Source: Thalassobellus sediminis (GTDB lineage Bacteria > Bacteroidota > Bacteroidia > Flavobacteriales > Flavobacteriaceae). Taken from it: 64,000 bases of DNA. Shown piece after piece: positions 26,387-35,551 of this stretch; the first letter of the stretch is position 1, and every line of letters starts with the position of its first letter. The DNA lies in NCBI RefSeq assembly GCF_044386045.1, contig NZ_JBISCD010000038.1:62001-126000 (forward strand), read 5' to 3'. The position numbers and the translations under genes are program-made. The notes under the pieces were generated by a model. It made no database searches and was not told the DNA's origin. It saw nothing but the letters and a program-made list of their open reading frames with translations.

Positions 26387-27152
26387 AATACTTAAATGCT
26401 TTTAACAACCTAGAACCATACCAAGAAAACATTTCGCCATCTGCTAAAACAATTTGGGCATTAGGAAAATTTTCTTGAAAGACTTTTTTATGCTTTTCTT
26501 TAAACGGAAAAGGCTCGCTAGATAATAGAACAACTTGCACCGTTTTATTAATAGAAAGCTCCTCTATATTAATTTCAGGATATCGCTCGGTATCTTCATA
26601 AGCATTTTCTAAATGATTAAGCTTAAGTAAATAGTCTATAAAGGTATTGCTACCTGCCACCATAAAAGGTTCCTTCCAAATAAAGTAAGCCGTTTTTAAT
26701 ATTGGTTGATCTTTAATAAAACACTTAAAATCATCAATTTCTTTATTTATTCTAGCTATAATTTCTTCTGCTTCTTTTAGCCTATCAAAAATATCTCCGT
26801 ATTGTTTTATTAATTCCGAACTATCTTCAATGGTAAAAATATCAGATACATGTACCTGACAAACTAATTCACAAGCTTCAACAATTGCTTTGGTATTTTC
26901 TTCTTTATTACAAAGAATAATATCTGGAGATAAAGACTTGATCTTTTCTAAATCAATTTGCTTTGTCCCTCCTACAACAGTAACATCTGTTTTTATATCC
27001 TGTGGATGCACACAAAACTTAGTAACACCAACCAAAGTTGATTTTAAACCTAAATCGCAAAGCAATTCTGTTTGACTCGGCACTAAAGATATAATGCGTT
27101 TAGGAGTTTCTTTTAAATGAATAGTTCTATTGAGTTGATCTTGTACTTTCAT
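26343..27152 (-). CDS. BtuF-like helical-backbone metal/cobalamin receptor protein without signal peptide
   Basis: The 269-residue protein is a type III periplasmic-binding-protein fold: RIISLVPSQTELLCDLGL (about 19-36), the SPDIILCNKEEN lobe-1 strand (about 74-85), a long linker helix, and lobe 2 with VLLSSEPFPFKEKH. It resembles BtuF and related cobalamin-binding proteins. Unlike true BtuF it starts MKVQDQLNRTIHL with no signal peptide, so it should be cytoplasmic. There is no BtuC or BtuD partner here. It precedes pyrF's stop region only by co-orientation (pyrF lies 31 bases upstream), so the two may share a transcript. Confidence 0.78.
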   Translation of the reverse strand: MKVQDQLNRTIHLKETPKRIISLVPSQTELLCDLGLKSTLVGVTKFCVHPQDIKTDVTVVGGTKQIDLEKIKSLSPDIILCNKEENTKAIVEACELVCQVHVSDIFTIEDSSELIKQYGDIFDRLKEAEEIIARINKEIDDFKCFIKDQPILKTAYFIWKEPFMVAGSNTFIDYLLKLNHLENAYEDTERYPEINIEELSINKTVQVVLLSSEPFPFKEKHKKVFQENFPNAQIVLADGEMFSWYGSRLLKAFKYFKQLRLNLLKNQPC

Positions 27153-27183
27153 TTAATTATCGGAAACTACCTAGCAATGACAA

Positions 27184-27999
27184 TTATTTATTTAAAATTA
27201 GCGCCATTTCTTTTTGAAGTTCTTCTGCTTTATTTGCAGCAGCTTGTGCAAAATCGGTTTCATTAGAAGCATAAATAATACCTCTTGAAGAATTTATAAG
27301 CAAGCCTACACTATTATTCATTCCATATTTACAAACCTCTTGCAAGTTGCCGCCTTGAGCTCCAACACCAGGAACTAATAAAAAACTTTCAGGAATAATT
27401 TTACGTATATCAGCAAAATACTCTGCTTTAGTAGCTCCAACTACATACATTAAGTTTTCGGAGTTCTCCCAAGTTTTTGATGTTTCTAAAACCTGTTTGT
27501 AAAGCTCTTTACCCTCAACTGTTTTTGTTTGAAAATCGAAAGCACCTGCATTAGAGGTTAGTGCCAACATAATGGTATGCTTATCTTTAAAAGCTAAAAA
27601 AGGTTCAACAGAATCTTTTCCCATATATGGTGCTACGGTAACAGAATCGAACGCTAAATCTTCAAAAAAGGCTTTCGCATACATGGTACTTGTATTACCT
27701 ATATCGCCACGTTTTGCATCAGCAATTGTATATATTTCTGGATGCTTTTCGTTTAAATAATTAATAGTTTTTTCTAATGCTTTCCAACCTTTTAAACCAT
27801 AAGCTTCATAAAATGCTGTATTTGGTTTATAAGACACACATAAATGGTGTGTGGCATCTATAATGGCTTTGTTAAAAGCAAAAATAGGATCTTCTTCTTT
27901 TAAAAGGTGCTGTGGTATTTTATTTAAATCAACATCTAATCCTATACATAAGAATGATTTCTTTTTGTTGATTTGCTCTATTAATTGGTTTGTTGTCAC
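27184..27999 (-). CDS. pyrF: orotidine 5'-phosphate decarboxylase
   Basis: The 271-residue protein is a type-2 (long) OMP decarboxylase. FLCIGLDVDLNKIP begins the barrel, IADAKRGDIGNT (about 92-103) supplies the catalytic Lys and Asp array, and FLLVPGVGAQGG (about 203-214) binds phosphate. It makes UMP, the last step of de novo pyrimidine synthesis. Full length. Downstream of a palindromic repeat that separates it from prfA. Confidence 0.95.
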   Translation of the reverse strand: MTTNQLIEQINKKKSFLCIGLDVDLNKIPQHLLKEEDPIFAFNKAIIDATHHLCVSYKPNTAFYEAYGLKGWKALEKTINYLNEKHPEIYTIADAKRGDIGNTSTMYAKAFFEDLAFDSVTVAPYMGKDSVEPFLAFKDKHTIMLALTSNAGAFDFQTKTVEGKELYKQVLETSKTWENSENLMYVVGATKAEYFADIRKIIPESFLLVPGVGAQGGNLQEVCKYGMNNSVGLLINSSRGIIYASNETDFAQAAANKAEELQKEMALILNK

Positions 28000-28012
28000 A
28001 ATGTATGTTTTG

Positions 28013-28084
28013 TCATTCCTGTGAAAGCAGGAATAAATTTTTAATATAATTCAATTTATGAGATTCCTGCCTTCGCAGGAATGA
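28013..28084. repeat. palindromic intergenic repeat pair (REP/BIME-like)
   Basis: Two copies of a short palindrome in opposite orientation: TCATTCCTG...CAGGAAT (28013-28034) and ATTCCTGCCTTCGCAGGAAT (28063-28082), followed by GA. A third copy, with one base change, is at 37863-37884. Such CATTCCTGC...GCAGGAATG units are dispersed in many bacterial genomes. Confidence 0.8.
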
Positions 28085-28087
28085 GAA

Positions 28088-29164
28088 TTAAATCACATCA
28101 TCATTAGCTTTCAACTTCTCAGTATTTTCAGCTAATTGCAATTCATCTAATATTTTTTGAATATCGCCATTTACAATATTACTCAAATCGTAAAGGGTTA
28201 ACCCTATTCTATGATCGGTTACACGACCTTGAGAGTAATTATAAGTTCTAATTTTAGCACTTCTATCACCAGAACTCACCATACTACCACGTTTAGCAGC
28301 ATCTGCTTCGTTTTTCTTAGCTAATTCTAATTCGTATAAACGCGAACGTAATACTTTAAATGCTTTTTCTTTATTTTTATGTTGTGACTTTTGATCTTGA
28401 CATTGTGCTACCAAACCAGTTGGAATGTGTGTTAAACGCACCGCAGAATAAGTAGTATTTACAGATTGCCCACCAGGTCCAGAAGAACAGAAAAAATCTA
28501 TACGCACCTCTTTTGGGTTAATTTCAACATCAAACTCTTCGGCTTCAGGAAATACCATCACTGTTGCTGCACTGGTATGTACACGTCCTTGTGTTTCTGT
28601 TTGTGGTACACGCTGTACACGGTGCACACCAGCTTCAAACTTTAGTGTTCCGTAAACATCTTCGCCTGTAACTTCAAACTGAATTTCTTTAAAACCACCA
28701 TTGGTACCTTCACTAAAATCTACTGTATCAACTTTCCAACCTCTACTTTCACAATATTTAGAGTACATTCTAAACAAATCGCCTGCAAAAATACTTGCTT
28801 CATCACCACCAGTTCCCGCACGTAGCTCTACCACGGCATTCTTAGAATCTTCAGGATCTTTTGGTATTAATAATACTTTTATTTCTTCTTCAAGTTTTGG
28901 AATTCCTGCTTTGGCTTCGTCATATTGCATTTTAGCCATTTCAACCATTTCTGCATCACTACCATCAGAAATTATTTCTTCAGCTTCAGCTAAATTATTA
29001 GAAAACTCTAAATATTCTTCTCTTTTATCCATGAGAAGTCTCAAGTCTTTATACTCTTTATTTAACTGAACATAACGTTTTTGATCGCTAATAATATCTG
29101 GTTGAATGATTAAATCACTAACCTCATCAAAACGTTGTTTTATAATTTGTAATTTCTCTAACAT
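28088..29164 (-). CDS. prfA: peptide chain release factor 1
   Basis: The 358-residue class-I release factor has the GGQ catalytic loop at 231-233 (SSGPGGQSVN). The stop-codon recognition region carries RVPQTETQGR, giving tripeptide PQT at 187-189 where E. coli RF1 has PAT. It lacks the RF2 SPF motif, so it should read UAA/UAG. RF1-specific C-terminal RIGLTLYDLSNIVNGD is present. Confidence 0.93.
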   Translation of the reverse strand: MLEKLQIIKQRFDEVSDLIIQPDIISDQKRYVQLNKEYKDLRLLMDKREEYLEFSNNLAEAEEIISDGSDAEMVEMAKMQYDEAKAGIPKLEEEIKVLLIPKDPEDSKNAVVELRAGTGGDEASIFAGDLFRMYSKYCESRGWKVDTVDFSEGTNGGFKEIQFEVTGEDVYGTLKFEAGVHRVQRVPQTETQGRVHTSAATVMVFPEAEEFDVEINPKEVRIDFFCSSGPGGQSVNTTYSAVRLTHIPTGLVAQCQDQKSQHKNKEKAFKVLRSRLYELELAKKNEADAAKRGSMVSSGDRSAKIRTYNYSQGRVTDHRIGLTLYDLSNIVNGDIQKILDELQLAENTEKLKANDDVI

Positions 29165-29185
29165 CTGCCTTTTTTAATTGAAGAC

Positions 29186-29193
29186 CAAAAATA
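29186..29193 (-). promoter_or_regulatory. putative prfA -7 box
   Basis: On the minus strand this reads TATTTTTG (TAnnTTTG), 21 bases from the ATG at 29164. Confidence 0.4.
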
Positions 29194-29283
29194 CGATAAT
29201 TTATGAATTCTCAACATCTATATAAGACTGTAATAATTGAATACTAAAAATATTATTCATTATTTATCGTTATAAAAGGTATC

Positions 29284-29571
29284 ATGCAACAATTATCATC
29301 TATTTTTCTTTTTTATAGACCATTTATTTTATGGTCTTTTGGCATTAATATATTTCTTTTTCCATTTAGCAATAGCATAATCCCTATTCTTATTGCCAAA
29401 TTATTATTAACCATCTTTTTATGGTATATAACGAAAGAAACTAATGCTAGAAGAAAATTAGTTTTCTATAAAAATTTAGGAGTTTCTTCATTCAAATTAT
29501 TTTCCTCAATTTATATCATCGATTTATTTTTAAACATTCCATTTCTTTTAATTCTTAAAGAATTTATATGA
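29284..29571 (+). CDS. small three-helix membrane protein coupled to the ABC ATPase
   Basis: The 95-residue protein has about three transmembrane helices (11-27, 31-49, 70-90) and a basic loop (KETNARRKLVFYKN). It overlaps the next gene by 4 bases (ATGA), so translation is coupled. It is far too short for a usual ABC permease. It may be the membrane subunit of a minimal transporter or an anchor for the ATPase. Confidence 0.65.
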   Translation: MQQLSSIFLFYRPFILWSFGINIFLFPFSNSIIPILIAKLLLTIFLWYITKETNARRKLVFYKNLGVSSFKLFSSIYIIDLFLNIPFLLILKEFI

Positions 29572-30230
29572 TTTTTGAAATAGATAATGTCGAACTTTAT
29601 TTTAAAGAAAAACGTATTTTAAATGGTGTTTATTTAAAAGCTGAAACAGGTAAAGTTACAGGCGTTTTAGGAAGTAACGGATGTGGAAAAAGCTGTTTAT
29701 TAAATATTGCGTTTGGTAATTTAAAACCTAAATATAAACTTATTAGGATTGACAAAAAGCCTATACTAAAACCATTATATAAAACAAAACTAGCTGGTTA
29801 TTTACCTCAGTTTAATTTTATTCCAAATACTCTAAATATCAATAAAGCTTTTAATCTTTTTAAAGTATCTTGGGAAGATTTTTTAGTGCCTTTTGAAGGT
29901 TTTAGCAAATACAAAAACTTAAAATTCAATAAACTATCTGGTGGCGAACGCCGATTGATAGAAACATATATCCTTTTAAAGAGTAATAAACCAATTATAT
30001 TTTTAGACGAGCCTTTTTCGCATTTAGCACCTTTACATATTGAAAAAATAAAAGCATTAATTTCTGAAGAAAAACAACACAAAGCTATCATTATTACGGA
30101 TCATATGTATAAACATATTGTTGATGTTTCTGATGCCATTTATCTTATAAAAGAAGGTTGCACGAAACTTATTAAAGACTTAAAAGAACTTGAAGATTAT
30201 AATTATTTAAGCTTTGGAACTATAGAATAA
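29568..30230 (+). CDS. ABC transporter ATP-binding protein
   Basis: The 220-residue ATPase has Walker A GSNGCGKSCLL (about 35-45), the signature LSGGERR (about 122-128), Walker B PIIFLDEP (about 140-147) and the H-loop IITDH (about 176-180). The usual Q-loop region reads AGYLPQFNF. It pairs with the 95-residue membrane protein. Substrate unknown. Confidence 0.88.
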   Translation: MIFEIDNVELYFKEKRILNGVYLKAETGKVTGVLGSNGCGKSCLLNIAFGNLKPKYKLIRIDKKPILKPLYKTKLAGYLPQFNFIPNTLNINKAFNLFKVSWEDFLVPFEGFSKYKNLKFNKLSGGERRLIETYILLKSNKPIIFLDEPFSHLAPLHIEKIKALISEEKQHKAIIITDHMYKHIVDVSDAIYLIKEGCTKLIKDLKELEDYNYLSFGTIE

Positions 30231-30265
30231 AAAAAAGGCTGTTAAAAAACAGCCTCTTTTTCTCT
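30231..30265. terminator. bidirectional terminator between the ABC gene and nrdJ
   Basis: The stem AGGCTGTT (30236-30243) pairs with AACAGCCT (30248-30255) around loop AAAA, with A and T tracts on the two sides. Confidence 0.8.
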
Positions 30266-30280
30266 AAAATGATAATGCTA

Positions 30281-32833
30281 TTAACCACATTTAGAAGAAC
30301 CACAATCTTTACAAGTTAAACAACCTTCTTGGTAAATTAAATTTTTAGATTTACAACTATCACACACCTGTCCTTTAGCTTTTGTTCCATCGGCCACATA
30401 ATGTTTTAATGCTCGTCCTACACCATTTTTCCAAGTATTAATTGACTCACTATCTAATTGTAAACTATTAATTAAATCGACAATTTTATCAATTGGCATC
30501 CCATGTCTTAAAGTACTAGATATTAACTTTGCATAATTCCAAAACTCAGGATTAAATTTATATGACAACCCTTCAATAGTTGTTTTATAACCTCTTTTAT
30601 TTTTATACTGAAAATCGTAACGCGAACTACCGTTCTCTTCCCTACTTTTTATAATAACACCTTTATTTACCCATCGTGGTAGTAAAATACCAACTTCATC
30701 ATCTGTAAGTCCTGTAAAAATTTCATAAGGCTTACCTTCTATCAAACCTATAAAAGCAATCCATTTCTCTTTACTATTCTGAAAACGAACCACATCAGCC
30801 TCTAAAACTTCTGGACGCTTTATTGGAAATGCTGTTAGCAAATCTTTATCCTTATCTTCCTTTTCATCATTAGCTATTAAAACTCCAGATCTCGACCCAT
30901 CTCTATAAACCGTAACACCTTTACAACCAACTTCCCAAGCTTTTATATATAATTGTCCTACTAACTCTTCTGTAGCATCATTTGGCAAATTAATTGTAAC
31001 ACTTATAGAATGATCTACCCATTTTTGAATAGCTCCTTGCATACTTACTTTACTTAACCAATCTACATCATTAGAAGTTGCTTTATAATAAGGAGATTTT
31101 TTAATTAAATCGTCAATTTCAGTCTGTGAGAAGTTTTTAGTGGTATCAATACCATTTACTTCCATCCATTGTTTGAATCTGTGATGAAACACAACATATT
31201 CTTCCCAAGAATCACCAACATCATCAACAAAATCTATACGCGCTTCTTTATCGTTAGGGTTTACCTTTCTTCTACGCTTATAAACAGGCATAAATACAGG
31301 TTCAATTCCAGACGATGTTTGCGTCATTAAGCTTGTTGTTCCTGTAGGTGCAATAGTTAACAAAGCAATGTTTCGTCTACCATATTCTAACATTTCATAA
31401 TACAACTTACTATCGGATTCTTTTAAGCGATTTATAAACGGATTCTTTTTTTCGCGTTCGGCATCAAAAATTCCAAATGCACCACGTTCTTTTGCTAAAT
31501 GTACAGAACCTCTATAAGCTTCAATTGCAATAGTTTTATGTACTTCTAAAGAAAACGCATTACCAGCTTCACTACCATACTGAATACCTAATGCTGCTAA
31601 CATATCACCTTCAGCTGTTATACCAATACCTGTTCTACGCCCCTCTTCGGCTTTGGTTTTTATATTAATCCATAAATTACGTTCTAATGCTTTTACAGTA
31701 TCTAACTCAGGATCTTCATCTATTTTACGTAAAATATTATCAATTTTTTCTAATTCTAAATCAATAATATCATCCATAATACGCTGAGCAGCTGCAATAT
31801 GTTTTTTAAATAATTTAAAATTAAAACTTGCTTCTTTTGTAAAAGGTTTATCTACATAAGAAAATAAGTTAATAGCCAACAATCTACAAGAATCATAAGG
31901 ACATAAAGGAATTTCTCCACAAGGATTTGTAGATACTGTTTTATAACCTAAATCGGCATAACAATCGGGTACAGACTCATTAATGATAGTATCCCAAAAC
32001 AACATACCTGGTTCGGCAGATTTCCATGCATTGTGAACGATTTTCTTCCATAAATCATTTGCTTCAATGGTTTTAGAAACCTTTGGATTCTCACTAAAAA
32101 TGGGATATTTCTGAGTATAATTACTGCTATTTTTAACAGCTTTCATAAACTCATCATCCATTTTCACTGATATATTTGCCCCCGTAACTTTTCCCTGCTC
32201 CAACTTAGCGTTAATAAAATCTTCTGAATCTGGATGATTAACAGATACTGAAAGCATTAATGCGCCACGTCTTCCATCTTGTGCAACCTCTCTAGTAGAA
32301 TTTGAATAACGCTCCATAAAAGGCACAATACCTGTAGATGTTAAAGCTGAATTTTGCACTGCTGATCCTTTTGGTCGAATATGAGATAAATCGTGACCAA
32401 CACCACCACGACGTTTCATTAATTGTACTTGCTCTTGATCTATTTTCATTATGCCTCCGTAAGAATCTGACTCACCAGAATTACCAATAACAAAACAATT
32501 TGAAAGCGATGCTATTTGATACGGATTACCAATACCTGCCATAGGACTTCCTTGAGGCACTATATATTTAAAATCTTTTATTAGATTAAAAATATCTTCT
32601 GCAGATAAGGGATTTGCATATTTTTGTTCAACTCTTGCTAATTCTTTAGCAATTCGTTGATGCATATCATTTGGAGTTTTCTCATAAATATTTCCTTGAG
32701 AATCTTTTAAAGCATATTTATTTATCCATACACGAGCAGCTAAGTCGTCGTTATCAAAATACTTTAATGAAGCATTAAAAGCCTCTTCTTGTGTAAATGT
32801 TTTGGGAGGTTTGTTGGAAACACCTGTACTCAT
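30281..32833 (-). CDS. nrdJ: adenosylcobalamin-dependent (class II) ribonucleotide reductase
   Basis: The 850-residue protein has an alpha/beta barrel with catalytic Cys 113 (SNCFVIGNSGE) and the N303-x-C305-x-E307 active-site motif in NPCGEIPL. A C-terminal tail holds paired cysteines CDSC and CLTCKDCGSSKCG (a zinc/redox tail typical of the NrdJ TIGR02504 type). It reduces ribonucleotides to deoxyribonucleotides with a B12-derived radical, so needs no oxygen. It is one of two B12 enzymes in the window. Confidence 0.93.
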   Translation of the reverse strand: MSTGVSNKPPKTFTQEEAFNASLKYFDNDDLAARVWINKYALKDSQGNIYEKTPNDMHQRIAKELARVEQKYANPLSAEDIFNLIKDFKYIVPQGSPMAGIGNPYQIASLSNCFVIGNSGESDSYGGIMKIDQEQVQLMKRRGGVGHDLSHIRPKGSAVQNSALTSTGIVPFMERYSNSTREVAQDGRRGALMLSVSVNHPDSEDFINAKLEQGKVTGANISVKMDDEFMKAVKNSSNYTQKYPIFSENPKVSKTIEANDLWKKIVHNAWKSAEPGMLFWDTIINESVPDCYADLGYKTVSTNPCGEIPLCPYDSCRLLAINLFSYVDKPFTKEASFNFKLFKKHIAAAQRIMDDIIDLELEKIDNILRKIDEDPELDTVKALERNLWINIKTKAEEGRRTGIGITAEGDMLAALGIQYGSEAGNAFSLEVHKTIAIEAYRGSVHLAKERGAFGIFDAEREKKNPFINRLKESDSKLYYEMLEYGRRNIALLTIAPTGTTSLMTQTSSGIEPVFMPVYKRRRKVNPNDKEARIDFVDDVGDSWEEYVVFHHRFKQWMEVNGIDTTKNFSQTEIDDLIKKSPYYKATSNDVDWLSKVSMQGAIQKWVDHSISVTINLPNDATEELVGQLYIKAWEVGCKGVTVYRDGSRSGVLIANDEKEDKDKDLLTAFPIKRPEVLEADVVRFQNSKEKWIAFIGLIEGKPYEIFTGLTDDEVGILLPRWVNKGVIIKSREENGSSRYDFQYKNKRGYKTTIEGLSYKFNPEFWNYAKLISSTLRHGMPIDKIVDLINSLQLDSESINTWKNGVGRALKHYVADGTKAKGQVCDSCKSKNLIYQEGCLTCKDCGSSKCG

Positions 32834-33012
32834 TTAGTTTAAATTTTTAGGTTATAGTTATAACCATAAAGTAACAAAACCTTACAAGTTTAAAACATGA
32901 TAAAAGTCATGCCGGCTCAACACAAAAACTACAAACAACTAAAAATCAATTTATTATGAATTTATCAACATTGAATAGTTAACATTTTTTTATTTTAAAA
33001 AAAAGGCTTTTT

Positions 33013-33978
33013 TTAAAAATCGACAGCAAAACCAACACCTAAAAACTGCTTCCATTGTATTTTAGCACCTGCTTCATCTAGTTCTCCTTCTTCTATTAAT
33101 GATGGTTTTGTTGTTTTTACATCATCATCATATCTAATATGTGATCCTAAAGTTGCTCTAATAAAACTATTCACTTTAAAATCGAAATCGATACTCCAAT
33201 CTAAATCTACATTACCAAAATTGTTTATGTAATCGGTATATAAACTTACCTTATGTTTCATATTAACATTTTCAGCCACTTCCATTTCATAACTATTAGT
33301 CATTAAAATACCAACTTCTTTTCTTGTACGCTCTCCTTCCTTAATAATATTGCCTTCATCATCATAAACCGCAGGAGTTACTCCAAATGAACCAGCATTG
33401 GCTAAGTCTTCATCTAAAACATAAGTTTGTTTTAATGTTAGTGGCGAAAAATAAAAAGACAATTCATCTATATCTTTTCCATATTCCATACCGCCTCCAA
33501 AAAACAAATATCCTGGAGCTAAAAACCTAGAAATAGGATTATCTGTATCTGGATATTTATAACCATTAGTCATTTGAGTTCTAAAATTAAGTTTTGCAGA
33601 ATAAAACCAATTTGATACACCATCAGGTCTATACCCAATATTTGAATTAATTTCAAACAAATCATCAGTCTTTCTTAATTTTTTACTTTCTTGCTTATTA
33701 ATACCAAATCGGAGTATAGCATCATTTTTCCAAGAAAAGAATTTATCAGTATAATCTGCAGAAGTTTTAACTCCTAAAAGTCCAGAAATAGAATTAGTAC
33801 CTCCAGAATTCCAATTAGAAAAAGCAACTTCATTTAAATCTAAAGTAGCTTTATTTTTTTGAATCCATTGTGGACCGTCATATTTTTCAGCTTTAGGCTT
33901 TTTTATGAATAAAGAATCTGGTTGGGCAATAATAAACTGAAAGAAGAAACAAAAAATTATTAATAAAACACTTTTCAT
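33013..33978 (-). CDS. DUF3078 outer-membrane-type protein
   Basis: The 321-residue protein has a signal peptide (1-18, FFQFIIAQ) and a DUF3078 domain. NEVAFSNWNSGGTNSISGLL (about 49-68) is the recognisable start, followed by beta strands ending in LGVGFAVDF, a terminal Phe typical of barrels. The family is Bacteroidota-specific; function unknown. Confidence 0.85.
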   Translation of the reverse strand: MKSVLLIIFCFFFQFIIAQPDSLFIKKPKAEKYDGPQWIQKNKATLDLNEVAFSNWNSGGTNSISGLLGVKTSADYTDKFFSWKNDAILRFGINKQESKKLRKTDDLFEINSNIGYRPDGVSNWFYSAKLNFRTQMTNGYKYPDTDNPISRFLAPGYLFFGGGMEYGKDIDELSFYFSPLTLKQTYVLDEDLANAGSFGVTPAVYDDEGNIIKEGERTRKEVGILMTNSYEMEVAENVNMKHKVSLYTDYINNFGNVDLDWSIDFDFKVNSFIRATLGSHIRYDDDVKTTKPSLIEEGELDEAGAKIQWKQFLGVGFAVDF

Positions 33979-34058
33979 TTTAAGGGTATGTTAGGTTGAT
34001 TTTGACAAACTATATTTCCATCAACAATTGTTCCATTTCAATGAAAAAAAGATGAAAA

Positions 34059-35237
34059 TTAATAATTAAACTCTCCAAACTCACTTTTTATTGTAAGCTT
34101 CTTAGTTTTTGAAGCTTCCACACGACCAATAATTTTAGCATCTACATTAAATGATTTAGATATTGCAATAATATCTTCGGCTATTTCTGGCGTTACATAA
34201 AGCTCCATTCTATGTCCGCAATTAAATACTTGATACATTTCTTTCCAATCGGTTTTACTCTGTTCTTGTATTAATTTGAATAAAGGCGGAATTGGAAACA
34301 TATTATCTTTTACAATATGAAACTCATCAACAAAATGAAGGATTTTAGTTTGCGCACCACCAGAACAATGTACCATACCGTGAATAGTATCACTATTAAA
34401 CTCTGATAAAATCTTCTTTATAATTGGTGCATAGGTACGTGTTGGCGACAATACTAATTTACCAGCATCAATAGGTGCATCTTTAACAGCATCGGTTAAT
34501 TTAACACCTCCAGAATACACTAATTCTTCTGGAACTGAAGCATCAAAACTTTCAGGATATTTCTCAGCTAAGTATTTACTAAACACATCGTGACGTGCCG
34601 AAGTAAGTCCGTTACTTCCCATACCACCATTATATTCTTTTTCGTAAGTAGCTTGCCCGAAACTTTCTAAACCAACTATAACATCGCCTGCTTTAATATT
34701 AGCATTATCAATAACATCTTTACGGTTCATACGTGCTGTTACTGTAGAATCTACAATAATGGTTCTTACTAAATCTCCAACATCGGCGGTTTCGCCTCCT
34801 GTGGAGTGAATAGTTACTCCAAAGGATTTTAAATCTTCAAGTAATTCTTCGGTTCCGTTAATAATAGCAGATAAAACGTCTCCTGAAATTAAATTTTTAT
34901 TTCTTCCAATAGTTGAAGACAACATAATATTATCGGTTGCACCAACACATAATAAATCGTCTATATTCATGATTAAAGCATCTTGAGCAATGCCTTTCCA
35001 AACCGAAATATCGCCAGTTTCTTTCCAATACATATACGCTAAAGACGATTTTGTTCCTGCTCCATCGGCATGCATGATTAAGCAATAATCTTCATCATTT
35101 GTTAAATAATCTGGAACTATTTTACAAAATGCTTTAGGAAACAGACCTTTATCTATATTCTTAATAGCATTGTGTACATCTTCTTTTGATGCTGAAACAC
35201 CGCGTTGCGCGTAACGTTTTGAAACTTCTTGACTCAT
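34059..35237 (-). CDS. purM: phosphoribosylformylglycinamidine cyclo-ligase (AIR synthase) family
   Basis: The 392-residue protein has the AIR synthase ATP-grasp-unrelated fold: N-terminal YAQRGVSASKEDV, IMHADGAGTKSSLAYMYW, the DDLLCVGA segment and GGETADVGD. PurM closes FGAM to AIR in purine synthesis. It is the longer Bacteroidota form. I start at MSQEVSKRYAQ: the 33-codon extension to 35336 would include the perfect -7 box at 35255, so it is unlikely to be transcribed. Confidence 0.88.
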   Translation of the reverse strand: MSQEVSKRYAQRGVSASKEDVHNAIKNIDKGLFPKAFCKIVPDYLTNDEDYCLIMHADGAGTKSSLAYMYWKETGDISVWKGIAQDALIMNIDDLLCVGATDNIMLSSTIGRNKNLISGDVLSAIINGTEELLEDLKSFGVTIHSTGGETADVGDLVRTIIVDSTVTARMNRKDVIDNANIKAGDVIVGLESFGQATYEKEYNGGMGSNGLTSARHDVFSKYLAEKYPESFDASVPEELVYSGGVKLTDAVKDAPIDAGKLVLSPTRTYAPIIKKILSEFNSDTIHGMVHCSGGAQTKILHFVDEFHIVKDNMFPIPPLFKLIQEQSKTDWKEMYQVFNCGHRMELYVTPEIAEDIIAISKSFNVDAKIIGRVEASKTKKLTIKSEFGEFNY

Positions 35238-35254
35238 AATATTGTATTGTGGTG

Positions 35255-35262
35255 CAAAGGTA
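35255..35262 (-). promoter_or_regulatory. putative purM -7 box, decides the start
   Basis: On the minus strand this reads TACCTTTG (TAnnTTTG), 17 bases before the ATG at 35237. Confidence 0.5.
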
Positions 35263-35365
35263 ATTTTTTGAATTAAAAAATCATGCTTTTTAATAATGAG
35301 ATTTTTTAAAGTTATTAAGTTTAATTTATATGGCAAAACGCTCTTAACTTTGTCAGAAAAAAATA

Positions 35366-35420
35366 GCTAACTTCGTTTAACGTATGATATAAATCATTAA
35401 AACGATTTCATATCAACGTC
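35366..35420. repeat. left flank of the candidate cassette: inverted repeat and imperfect palindrome
   Basis: TTCGTTTAACG (35372-35382) is the exact reverse complement of CGTTAAACGAA at 37668-37678. GCTAACTTC just before it recurs in the hairpin at 37696. ACGTATGATATAAATC (about 35380-35395) and GATTTCATATCAACGT (about 35404-35419) form an imperfect palindrome with unpaired bases. The rest of the gap to the gene at 35552 shows nothing else. Confidence 0.55.
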
Positions 35421-35551
35421 ATTGCCCACAATTAGACGAAACCCTTAAAAAACAAGAAACCGACTAGTTAACTAACTGAAAAATATAGTTCACTCAATCT
35501 GAATTTTTAAATTCATAAACCTGAATTAACTTCGTGGAAACGAATGAAACA

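Noticed and set aside
28013..28084. Possible CRISPR fragment
   Set aside because: Only two short palindromic units in inverted orientation, with no spacers of even length and no cas genes; a REP-like repeat fits better.
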